The position numbers and the translations under genes are program-made. A model generated the notes under the pieces. It worked only from the letters and a program-made list of their open reading frames with translations, was not told where the DNA came from and did no database searches. A stretch of 64,000 bases of DNA from Streptomyces fulvoviolaceus (GTDB lineage Bacteria > Actinomycetota > Actinomycetes > Streptomycetales > Streptomycetaceae). Numbering within the stretch: the stretch's first letter is position 1; each line of letters begins with the position of its first letter. This document shows, one piece after another, positions 54,055 to 62,387 of the stretch. The DNA is taken from contig NZ_JOEY01000039.1 of the NCBI RefSeq assembly GCF_000718165.1, positions 1-64,000 on the forward strand. Reading direction: 5' to 3'.

Positions 54055-57020
54055 TCGGGGGTGTCGGCGCCCTCCAGGGTGACGGTCACGTCTTCGCGGT
54101 CGGCGAGGGGACTCGGGTCGACGGGTTCGCCGGACTGAGTGCAGGCGTCGAGGATCAGGGACTTGAGCGCCGGCAGCTCACGGAGGGCACCGAGGCCCTG
54201 GGGGATGTCGCACCGCAACAGCCGGAGAGTGTGCAGGTCGGTCAGATGCGTGATCCAGCCGAGGTCCAACTGGTCCAGATCCGTGAGGCTCAGAGTGGCC
54301 AATGAATCGAGCGAGCGGTGACGCGAGATCTCGCCTGTCTGCGTCGCGCTCGAGAGCCCGAGTGATGTGAGGTGCGGCCAGCGCTCGATGCCGTCCAGCC
54401 TCAGGTATCGGGTCTGCGGGAAGAGACTGAGCATGGTGAGCTGAGTACCGACAGGCAGTTCGGCGACGCTCTCCATGAGGACCGGAAAGGCCAGACCTAG
54501 GACCCTGAGTTCGGGCATGTCCCGCAGAGTTTCCAGGGACGTTTCGTGGCTCAGGTTGAACAGGCCCAGATTGCTGATCGTCGTCATGGACGTGAGGGCC
54601 GACAGATCCTTGAGTTTCTCGTTGTTGCTGAGGTACAGGTCCTTCAGCTCTCTCAGGGCGTGCAGCGGTCCTAGGTCCGTGTGGTTGCCCATCAAGTGCA
54701 CCGACCGGGTGTTGGGCAGGAGACGGAGCGCCTGGAGTTGTTCCGGCGTGCGCACATCAAGGGAGGCGGCGTCCCAGCGGCTGCCCGCCAGCACCTCCTC
54801 GGCGTAGGCCTGTGTGTCGAACGAGCCCCAGGCGTTGCACAACTCGTCCGCCACCCCTGTCCGGGTGTCCTCCCGATACCGCGAAATCACCGAAAGTGCC
54901 GCATCCCCCTTCAGTAGCGCCGCCGTCCGCACCACCGCCCCCGCGCTCCGCTCGTTCAGCCCGTCGGGCCCCGGCAGCAGCTCCAGCACCAACTCCCCGA
55001 CCTTCGCCAGCTCTTCGGCCTCCGTGAGACTCCGCGGCGGCACCAACTCCCCGGCCCGCCCCTGCACCTCCGCCCGCACCTCCGGCTCCAACTCCGGCGC
55101 ATGCTCCAGACAGGCGGCAGCCAGCAGCACCAGCCGGTGCCGAAGCCGCGGTGCCCGATCGGCCCGGCGCAGCAACTGCCGTAGCAGCCGCCCCCGTTCC
55201 TCCACGCGCGCGTGCCCTACGGCCATGCGCACCACGTCGTCCCACTGGTCGTCATGGGCGTTGCGCACCAGCACCCCGAAGTCCCGCGCCTCCACCGCCG
55301 CCTTCGCGCCGAGATAGTCCTGGAAGGTGCGGTGGACGAAGTCGACCGCACCCGGCACCGGTTCGCGCAGCAACCCGCTCCGGATCAGCAGGTGCTGGAA
55401 CACCTGTCCGGCGTCGCCCTCGACCTGCGGCATCGCCGCGAGCCACTCGTCGATCATCTCGACGGCCTCGTCCCGCGCCGCCTCCACCTGGCCGTTCCGG
55501 ATCAGCCAGTACGCCAGTCTCTGCAGCAGCAGGGTCTGTTCGTCCCGGGTGAGCGTGACGCCCTCGACGCCCAGGATCTCCCGCTCGGTGTCGCGTCGCA
55601 CGAGCAGCATCTCCAAGGCCGCGTCGTACAACTCCTTGCGCGCACGCGGAAGTTGCATACGCCGGTCCCGGTTCAACGCGCACAGCAGGGCGCACATCAG
55701 CGGATTCGTCGCCAGCCGCCCCAGATCCCGCCGGGTCTTCACCGCACGCAGCAGCGAGTTCTCGTACGTGTCCAGCCGCTCCCGATCGCCGTCCTCCCGG
55801 CACTCCAGCCGCGCCGACCCGTGCCAGCGGGCGACGAACGCCCGGATGTCGTCCCGCCCCATCGGCAACAGCGAGTGCGCGACGAAGCCCTGCTGTCCCA
55901 GCCAGTCCTCCGGCACCGCCGACGGCCGCGTCGTCACCACGTACCGCGCCTCGGGGAAGGCCGCGACCAGCGACTTCAGCCAGTCCTCCGTACGGGCGCG
56001 CAGCCGGCTCGGCACCTCGTCCACGCCGTCCACCAGGACCAGCGCCCGCCCCTGGGTCAGCAGCGACTCGGCCCAGCCCGGCGCGGGCGACAGCGGTACG
56101 CCCGACGCGCGCAGGAAGTCCTCCGGCAGGGGCAGCGACTCCGCCGCCGTGAAGGACCGCAGCCGCAGTACGAACGGCACGCACCGGTTCCAGTCGGCCA
56201 GTTCGGGCCCGAAGCCGCGCCGCGCGGCGTTCAGCGCCAGCCACTGCACGAGCGTCGACTTCCCGGAACCCGCGGACCCGCGCAGCAGCACCCGGTCCGA
56301 ACTCTCCAGCGCCTGCTCGGCCTTGAGCGTCGCGAGCCCCTGATGGAGCCCGAAACCCGTCGACCGCCCGCCGTCCCCGCTCACCGCCAGGCTGATGTAC
56401 GACGTGTCCAGCGGCCAGTCCCGGCCCGACCGGCCGAGCGTCAGCCCGAACAGCTCCAGCCGCCCGTGCGTCTCGGTCAGATAGCGCGCGTACCGCTCCT
56501 CGAAGTCCAGCGCCGCCGCCTCCGGACGCGCGGCGGCGGTCCGGTCCCGCAGCATCAGCCCGGTCCGTCTCGTCTGCTCCACCGCAGCCCGCGCCGCGAA
56601 CGACGGGTGGGCGGTGAGCTGTTCGACGAGATGGGCGCAGCACAGCTCCAGCAGCTCGGCGTAGAGCTCGCGCGCCCGCTCGGCCAGGTCCGCGACCGGG
56701 CGGCGCAGTCCGGCCGCCAGACGCCCGGGATCCAGGTCCACCGCGAACAACCGGTCCGCGTCGACCGGGCCCGCCGCCGCGAAGGTGTCCTGTACGGCGG
56801 CGACGGCCGCCAACCGCTCATGCTCCGGCAGCGAGGCGTACGACGCCGCGATACGGCCGGACAGCACCCGCGCCAGCTTCTCCGGCGCCGCCGGCTTCGG
56901 CAGCGGCCGCACCGGGTCGCTCACCAGCCCTGCCCCGGATGCCGGCTTGAGCAGCGACTTCGCGACCGTCGCGGCCACCGTCGACGCCAGCCGGACGAGC
57001 ACCGTTTCGAGCCCCTGCAT
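54051..57020 (-). CDS. NACHT NTPase with N-terminal helical domain and leucine-rich repeats
   Basis: 989 residues. Residues 1-230 form a helical N-region (SFAARAAVEQTRRTGLMLRDR) like bacterial NNH-type NACHT-associated domains. NACHT: Walker A GSAGSGKST (248-256), Walker B ALVLVDGVDEVP (326-337), sensor VVTTRPSAVP. A winged/helical section follows (to about 700), then leucine-rich repeats (about 770-960: LKDLYLSNNEKLKDLSALTS, LTSLGLSS, LDQLDLGWITHLTDLHTLRLL). ATG 57020 has GGAGGT. This NLR layout is shared with antiphage proteins. No known effector domain; function inferred. Confidence 0.88.
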   Translation of the reverse strand: MQGLETVLVRLASTVAATVAKSLLKPASGAGLVSDPVRPLPKPAAPEKLARVLSGRIAASYASLPEHERLAAVAAVQDTFAAAGPVDADRLFAVDLDPGRLAAGLRRPVADLAERARELYAELLELCCAHLVEQLTAHPSFAARAAVEQTRRTGLMLRDRTAAARPEAAALDFEERYARYLTETHGRLELFGLTLGRSGRDWPLDTSYISLAVSGDGGRSTGFGLHQGLATLKAEQALESSDRVLLRGSAGSGKSTLVQWLALNAARRGFGPELADWNRCVPFVLRLRSFTAAESLPLPEDFLRASGVPLSPAPGWAESLLTQGRALVLVDGVDEVPSRLRARTEDWLKSLVAAFPEARYVVTTRPSAVPEDWLGQQGFVAHSLLPMGRDDIRAFVARWHGSARLECREDGDRERLDTYENSLLRAVKTRRDLGRLATNPLMCALLCALNRDRRMQLPRARKELYDAALEMLLVRRDTEREILGVEGVTLTRDEQTLLLQRLAYWLIRNGQVEAARDEAVEMIDEWLAAMPQVEGDAGQVFQHLLIRSGLLREPVPGAVDFVHRTFQDYLGAKAAVEARDFGVLVRNAHDDQWDDVVRMAVGHARVEERGRLLRQLLRRADRAPRLRHRLVLLAAACLEHAPELEPEVRAEVQGRAGELVPPRSLTEAEELAKVGELVLELLPGPDGLNERSAGAVVRTAALLKGDAALSVISRYREDTRTGVADELCNAWGSFDTQAYAEEVLAGSRWDAASLDVRTPEQLQALRLLPNTRSVHLMGNHTDLGPLHALRELKDLYLSNNEKLKDLSALTSMTTISNLGLFNLSHETSLETLRDMPELRVLGLAFPVLMESVAELPVGTQLTMLSLFPQTRYLRLDGIERWPHLTSLGLSSATQTGEISRHRSLDSLATLSLTDLDQLDLGWITHLTDLHTLRLLRCDIPQGLGALRELPALKSLILDACTQSGEPVDPSPLADREDVTVTLEGADTPD

Positions 57021-57141
57021 ACCCGACCTCCCCCTGTCCAGGCAGAGGGCAGCGTAGGCCAGACGGAGGGGGCACTTGGCGGAGATCGCCAAGAAGCAAG
57101 CGCGTACCCCCGGTAATACTTGTGGGTAACAACGTCTAGCC

Positions 57142-58038
57142 GTGGCCGACCAGCGGTTCTACGGTGCACGCATGCCGAACCTCCCCGACGTCGTGGTCTG
57201 GTCGATCCCCGCCTTTGTGCTGCTCACCGTCATCGAGATGATCAGCGTCCGCGTTCATCCCGACGAGGACGCGGCCGGCTACGAGACGAAGGATGCCGCG
57301 ACGAGCATCGGCATGGGACTGGGCAGTCTCGTCTTCGACTTCCTCTGGAAGATCCCGATCGTCGCGATCTACACGGCGATCTACGAACTCACGCCCCTGC
57401 GCGTGCCCGTCCTCCTGTGGACCGTCCCGCTGATGCTGCTCGCACAGGACTTCTTCTACTACTGGTCGCACCGCGGCCACCACGTCATCCGCATCCTGTG
57501 GGCCTGCCACGTCGTCCACCACTCCAGCCGCAGGTTCAACCTCACGACCGCGCTGCGCCAGCCCTGGACCTCCCTGACCGTCTGGCCGTTCTACGTCCCC
57601 CTCATCGCCCTCGGTGTGCACCCGGCCGCCCTGGCGTTCTGCTCCTCGGCGAACCTCGTCTACCAGTTCTGGATCCACACCGAGCGCATCGACAAGATGC
57701 CCCGCTGGTTCGAGTTCGTCCTCAACACCCCGTCCCACCACCGCGTCCACCACGCCTCCCAGGGCGGCTACCTGGACCGCAACTTCGGCGGGATCCTCAT
57801 CGTCTGGGACCGGCTCTTCGGGTCTTTCGTCGCGGAGACCGACCGGCCCGTCTACGGGTTGACCAAGAACATCAACACGTTCAACCCGATCAAGGTGGCC
57901 ACCCACGAGTACGCCGCGATCATCAAGGACGTCAAGGCGGCCCGGAGCTGGCGCGAGCGGGCGGGGCGGGTCTTCCGGGGACCGGGCTGGGCGCCGGCCC
58001 CAGTGCCGGACGCGGCCGAGGAGACCGTGGCCGCGTGA
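57142..58038 (+). CDS. Sterol desaturase/fatty acid hydroxylase superfamily protein
   Basis: 298 residues, about four helices. Histidine-box iron ligands: WSHRGHH, HVVHHSSRRFN and HHRVHHASQGGYLDRNFGG. GTG 57142 or ATG 57172. Members hydroxylate or cleave lipids (for example alkylglycerol monooxygenase and fatty acid hydroxylases). The lysoplasmalogenase-like next gene overlaps it by GTGA, which suggests a lipid ether or related substrate. Confidence 0.88.
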   Translation: MADQRFYGARMPNLPDVVVWSIPAFVLLTVIEMISVRVHPDEDAAGYETKDAATSIGMGLGSLVFDFLWKIPIVAIYTAIYELTPLRVPVLLWTVPLMLLAQDFFYYWSHRGHHVIRILWACHVVHHSSRRFNLTTALRQPWTSLTVWPFYVPLIALGVHPAALAFCSSANLVYQFWIHTERIDKMPRWFEFVLNTPSHHRVHHASQGGYLDRNFGGILIVWDRLFGSFVAETDRPVYGLTKNINTFNPIKVATHEYAAIIKDVKAARSWRERAGRVFRGPGWAPAPVPDAAEETVAA

Positions 58039-58703
58039 GACGCATCCTGCTCACCTGCTTCGGCCTCGCGGCGGTTACCGACCTCGTCTCCCTGGCGGCC
58101 GGATGGGGTGCCGCGCACACCGTCGCCAAGCCCCTTCTGATGCCCCTCCTCGCCGCCTACTGCGCCGTACGCGGTGCCCCGCGGCTCCTCCTCGCCGCAC
58201 TCCTCCTCGGCTGGGGCGGCGACGTCCTGCTCCTGTCCGACGCCGAGCCGGCCTTTCTCGCCGGCATGACCTCCTTCGCGGCCGGCCATGTCTGCTACCT
58301 CGCGCTCTTCAAGACCTACGGCAGCCCACGCGCGCGTGCCGGTCTCCTGGTCCCCGCCTACGCCACCGCCCTCGTCGCCACCGTCGTCCTGCTCTGGCCG
58401 GACCTGCCCGCCGACCTGCGCGTGCCCGTCGCCGGCTACAGCGTCCTGCTCACGGCGATGGCGTGCGCGTCCGCCGTCCGGTTCGGGCTCGTCGCCGGGC
58501 TGGGCGGTGCGCTGTTCCTGCTCTCGGACACCCTGATCGCGAGCGGTGTCGCCGGCTGGCCCCAGCTCCCGCGGCCCGACCTCTGGATCATGCTCACGTA
58601 TATCGCCGCGCAGTTCCTGCTGGCCAGTGGCACACTGCGAGCCCTCGAAGCACGCCCGGAGCCGACGACGACGTACGGTGAGATGCGCTCGACCACCCCC
58701 TGA
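58035..58703 (+). CDS. Lysoplasmalogenase-like YhhN family membrane protein
   Basis: 222 residues, about seven to eight helices, with the YhhN/TMEM86 landmarks KPLLMPLLAAY, LLGWGGDVLLLSD, FAAGHVCYLALF and FLLSDTLIAS. GTG 58035 overlaps the desaturase stop. The family includes lysoplasmalogenases that cut vinyl-ether lipids. Substrate here not shown. Co-transcription with the desaturase is very likely. Confidence 0.85.
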   Translation: MRRILLTCFGLAAVTDLVSLAAGWGAAHTVAKPLLMPLLAAYCAVRGAPRLLLAALLLGWGGDVLLLSDAEPAFLAGMTSFAAGHVCYLALFKTYGSPRARAGLLVPAYATALVATVVLLWPDLPADLRVPVAGYSVLLTAMACASAVRFGLVAGLGGALFLLSDTLIASGVAGWPQLPRPDLWIMLTYIAAQFLLASGTLRALEARPEPTTTYGEMRSTTP

Positions 58704-58740
58704 GCGCACTCACACCGACGTATCGAGAAGGACCCTCGCC

Positions 58741-59828
58741 ATGCGCGCCACCACCATCCACGCCCCGTTCGACATGCGTGTGGAGGAGGTGCCCGAACCC
58801 GTCGTGCAGCTGCCCACCGACGCCGTGGTCCGGGTGCTGCGGGCCTGCATCTGCGGCAGCGACCTGTGGGCGTACCGCGGCGACGCGGCCCGGCAGCCGG
58901 GGCTGGGGGTCCCCCCAGGCCTTTAAGGCACTGGGGGAGGATCGGGCCGAGTTCTGGGGCGTAGCCCCCCGGCCTGGTCGAGGAGACCGGCTCCGCGGTG
59001 ACCACGCTGCGCCGCGGCGACCTCGTGGTCGCGCCCTTCATGTGGTCCGACGGAGTCTGCGACCACTGCCGCGAGGGGCTGACCACCTCCTGCGAGCACG
59101 GCGGCTTCTGGGGCTCCGTCGGATACGACGGCGGCCAGGGCGAGGCCGTGCGCGTCCCCTTCGCCGACGGCACCCTCGTCCAGCTGCCCAAGGAGGTGGC
59201 CTCCGACGACCACCTGCTGTCCTCCCTGCTGACCCTGTCCGACGTCCTGGGCACCGGCCACCACGCGGCACTCGGCGCCGGAGCCCGCCCGGGCGCCACG
59301 GTCGCCGTCGTCGGCGACGGAGCCGTCGGTCTGTGCGCCGTGCTCGCCGCCAAGCGGCTCGGCGCCGAGCGGATCATCGCGCTCGGCCGCCACCAGGACC
59401 GTACGGACATCGCGCGCCGCTTCGGCGCCACCGACGTCGTCGCCGAGCGCGGGGACGCGGCCGTCGAGGCCGTCCGTGAGCTCACCCGCGGCCAGGGCGC
59501 CCACGCCGTCGTCGAGGCCGTCGGCACCGAGCAGTCGATGCGTACGGCGATCAACATCGCCCGCGACGGCGGCGCCGTCGGCTGGGTCGGCGTGCCGCAC
59601 GGCAGCGGCACCGGTGTCGACCTCGGGGTCATGTTCGACCGGAACATCGCGCTGCGCGGCGGCGTCGCACCGGTGCGTGCGTACATCCCCGAGCTGCTGC
59701 CCGACGTCCTGGACGGCACCGTGGACGCCTCGCCCGTCTTCGACATGACCGTCGACCTGGACGGCGTCCCCGACGGCTACAAGGCGATGGACGAACGCAC
59801 CGCTCTCAAGGTGCTCGTCACCAACTGA
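58741..59828 (+). pseudogene. Zinc-dependent alcohol dehydrogenase, disrupted by repeats
   Basis: N-terminal part MRATTIHAPFDMRVEEVPEP ... ACICGSDLWAYRGDAARQPG is intact to about 58900, then an R3 hairpin and rearranged sequence create a stop at 58924. The rest resumes as TTLRRGDLVVAPFMWSDGVCDHCREGLTTSCEHGG and continues to the normal end (GVPDGYKAMDERTALKVLVTN) at 59828. The lost segment should encode a GHEFLGVVEETG-like zinc-site motif. The downstream half still has an open frame from 58998. Confidence 0.85.
58902..58971 (+). repeat. R3 repeat and second hairpin within the alcohol dehydrogenase
   Basis: GCTGGGGGTCCCCCCAGG, GCCTTTAAGGC and CTGGGGGAGG (58902-58940) form the R3 palindrome, related to the hairpins at 13715 and 13767. 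A second hairpin GGGGC-gta-GCCCC lies at 58956-58971. Between them a fragment resembling the original coding text (ATCGGGCCGAGTTCTGGG) remains. Confidence 0.78.
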
Positions 59829-59841
59829 GGCTGAAAAGGCC

Positions 59842-60849
59842 TCACCAGCGGATCGGCACCGGTAGCGCCGTCAGCAGTCCCGACACCACGACCACCAGCC
59901 CCAGCGCGACGACCTCCGCCCGCGCGGGGACACAGGCAGCCAGTGGGTCGGGCGCCCGGCGCAGCCGGATCCGCGCCCACAGGGCGAGCCCGGCGACGGC
60001 GGCCACGAGGAGCACCTTGGCGAGCAGGGTGCGCCCGTACGCCGTGTCCGTCAGCTGTTCCAGGACGGTGCCGGGCGGCATGCGGCGCAGTGAACTCCAC
60101 ACCCCGGTCGCGGTGATGGCGGCGAGCAGGACGGCCGCCACGCGCGCGTAGAGGCCGAGCAGCGCCGCGCTCGCCTCCGCGGGGCCCCAGGTGCGCAGCG
60201 TCCGCAGCACGTGCAGCAGACCGCCCGCCCACAGTGCCGCGCACGTCAGGTGCGCCAGCGTCAGCCCGGAGCCGAGCAGTGCGCCGTGCTCGGTCGCGGG
60301 ATGCGCGCGCAGGGCCTCCGCCACGACCACCGCGGCCAGCGGCCAGACCTGGGTCGCGGGGCGGCGTGAGAGGGCACAGAGACCGGCCGCGAGGAACGCG
60401 TTGACCTCCAGCAGGGCCAGCTTGCCGTCCCGCGACTCGTAGAGGCCGCCGACGTCGATCTCGGAGAGGCTGTGCGGCACCAGGTTGCCGGTCGCCACCA
60501 CCGAGGCGAGCCCCAGCGCGGCGACGAAACCGGCGGCGGCCGCGTACGGGGCCCAGGCGCGGGGCGCGGCCGGGGGAGCGCCGGGCACGGAACGGCCCAG
60601 CCGGCCCACGAACAGCTCGCCCACCGGCACGCACAGCGCCGCGAACAGCACCGCCCGCAGCAGCGCCACACCGCCGACGCCGGGCGCGGCGGCCTCGCCG
60701 GTGCCGCGCAGCGCGGTGGACGGGCCGAGCAGCGGGATCAGCGCGGCCAGCGCCACCAGGACGAGGACGGCGACCGCGCGGCCGGCACCGGGGCGCCGCG
60801 CGGGCCCGCTAGCGTCGGCCACCCCGGCGGTGGGTCTTATCAAGGTCAC
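59842..60849 (-). CDS. CopD-like integral membrane protein
   Basis: About 335 residues with eight or nine hydrophobic segments. It carries GVGGVALLRAVLFAALCVPVGEL, SGLTLAHLTCAALWAGGLLHVLRTL (His near the helix end) and YGRTLLAKVLLVAAVAGLALWARIR, which match the copper resistance D domain. GTG 60849 chosen by family start; upstream continuation is low-complexity. Probably copper handling; not certain. Confidence 0.8.
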   Translation of the reverse strand: MTLIRPTAGVADASGPARRPGAGRAVAVLVLVALAALIPLLGPSTALRGTGEAAAPGVGGVALLRAVLFAALCVPVGELFVGRLGRSVPGAPPAAPRAWAPYAAAAGFVAALGLASVVATGNLVPHSLSEIDVGGLYESRDGKLALLEVNAFLAAGLCALSRRPATQVWPLAAVVVAEALRAHPATEHGALLGSGLTLAHLTCAALWAGGLLHVLRTLRTWGPAEASAALLGLYARVAAVLLAAITATGVWSSLRRMPPGTVLEQLTDTAYGRTLLAKVLLVAAVAGLALWARIRLRRAPDPLAACVPARAEVVALGLVVVVSGLLTALPVPIRW

Positions 60850-60949
60850 CTCAAGATCTTCACCAGACCGGGCGGAACCGGGCAAGTGCAGGGAAACAAC
60901 TGGCGGTACGGCATTCCGCCCATAGGTACGTTTCCGGCCCGGCCGTCGC

Positions 60950-62314
60950 TCAGGCCCAGCACGCGGCGTCGGTTCCCCAGGGCCCCGGCGGCCGGGACCA
61001 GATGGCGGGCCCGCCCTCGAAGGAGACCGGCGGCAGGGCGTACCGCAGCCGCCCCAACCGGCTGTCCGTCTCCGCGAGCCACGGGTCCGGCCCGTCGTAC
61101 GAGGCGTCCATGGCGTCATCCGACCCGACCCCGTTCACCAGCCACTCCGCCGTCCGCGCCAGCGCGAGTCGCACGACCCGGCTGCCGCCCTCGTACGACT
61201 GCTCGGTCAGCGCCCGCAGCACCGCCGCCGCCAGCAGATATCCCGTCCCGTGGTCGAGGGCCTGCGCGGGCAGTGCTCCCGGCTGCTCCACCGACCCCTC
61301 GACGGTGGCGATCCCGGTGGCCACCTGCACCAGGCTGTCGAAGCCCCGTCGTTCACGCCAGGGCCCGTACGCGCCCCACGCCGACACCTGCGCCACCACC
61401 ACTCCGGGCCGCCGTTCGGCCAGCGCGTCCGGCGAGAGCCCGAACCGGTCCAGGGCGCCCGGCCGGTATCCGGTGACGACCACGTCGGCCGCCGCGAGCA
61501 GGTCCTCGAACGCACGCCGGTCGACGGCCAGATCCAGCGTCGTCGACCGTTTCCCGAAGCCCGTGTCGGCCTGCTGGTCGGGCAGTTCGGGAAACCGCGG
61601 GCCGTCCACGCGCAGCACGTCCGCGCCCAGCAGGGCAAGCGTGCGGGTGGCGACCGGGCCGGCCAGGACCCTTGTCAGGTCCAGGACGCGGAGTCCGGCG
61701 GCAGGAAGCAGGGGATTCCCGTCGACAGGCGCGAGCACGCGCGCGCGTGCGGAGTCCAGGCGCTCGCGCTCGACGAGCGGCCGGCGGGCCACCTCGGCGG
61801 CCTGCTCCTGCGCGGCCCACGCCTCGGGCGTCCGCAGCGCGACGGCGAGGCCCCCGGCCGCGTACACGGCCTCCTCGACCTCCAGCGAGGACCGCTCGGC
61901 GAGTGCCCCCTCGACGGCGGCCACGTCGTCCCGCACCCCCAACACGTCCAGCAGCCGTGCCCGGTGATGCGGATAGTTCGCGTGCGTGCGCACCCACCCG
62001 TCCGCCGTCCGCCAGAACCGGGACAACGGAGCGAAGTTGATGGGTGCACGCCCGTCGATCAACAGATGACGCTCACTGTGGAACGCCGTCGCGACGGCCC
62101 CGTCGTCCACCCGTACTCCGGGGATCTGGGCGAGCCCGGCCCGCCGTGCCCCGAACTCGGCGCCGGCCAGCGCGCACGCACCGACGCAGGCCCGTGCCAA
62201 CTCCCGTACGGGAAGGCGCGCTTGGAGAGCGCCTTCCCGCACCACGGTCGTCACGCGCGGGAGCAGGGCGGGATCGCCGCCGACCGCGGACCAGGCAGAG
62301 TTGATACCAGTCAT
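60950..62314 (-). CDS. CaiB/BaiF family CoA transferase
   Basis: 454 residues. LRVLDLTRVLAGPVATRTLALLGADVLRVDGP, GFGKRSTTLDLAVDRRAFEDLLAAADVVVTGYRPGALDRFG and GFDSLVQVATGIATVEGS are class III CoA transferase motifs. The N-terminal 200 residues contain another related segment (INFAPLSRFWRTADGWVRTHANYPHHRARLLDVLG), so the protein looks like a circularly arranged or duplicated transferase. ATG 62314 chosen; the frame is open a further 33 bases through a palindrome. Substrate unknown. Confidence 0.85.
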   Translation of the reverse strand: MTGINSAWSAVGGDPALLPRVTTVVREGALQARLPVRELARACVGACALAGAEFGARRAGLAQIPGVRVDDGAVATAFHSERHLLIDGRAPINFAPLSRFWRTADGWVRTHANYPHHRARLLDVLGVRDDVAAVEGALAERSSLEVEEAVYAAGGLAVALRTPEAWAAQEQAAEVARRPLVERERLDSARARVLAPVDGNPLLPAAGLRVLDLTRVLAGPVATRTLALLGADVLRVDGPRFPELPDQQADTGFGKRSTTLDLAVDRRAFEDLLAAADVVVTGYRPGALDRFGLSPDALAERRPGVVVAQVSAWGAYGPWRERRGFDSLVQVATGIATVEGSVEQPGALPAQALDHGTGYLLAAAVLRALTEQSYEGGSRVVRLALARTAEWLVNGVGSDDAMDASYDGPDPWLAETDSRLGRLRYALPPVSFEGGPAIWSRPPGPWGTDAACWA

Positions 62315-62315
62315 G

Positions 62316-62344
62316 ACTGCACTATGCAGTATTGACTTAATCAA
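62316..62344. promoter_or_regulatory. Two short palindromes at the CoA transferase start
   Basis: ACTGCA-cta-TGCAGT (62316-62330) and TTGA-cttaa-TCAA (62332-62344) are adjacent, AT-rich, and directly precede ATG 62314 on the minus strand. They look like an operator for a small regulator controlling this gene. Regulator unknown. Confidence 0.5.
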
Positions 62345-62387
62345 CACATTGACCGGTCCGGGTCTCCCTGGGGGCCCTGTGGGTCTC

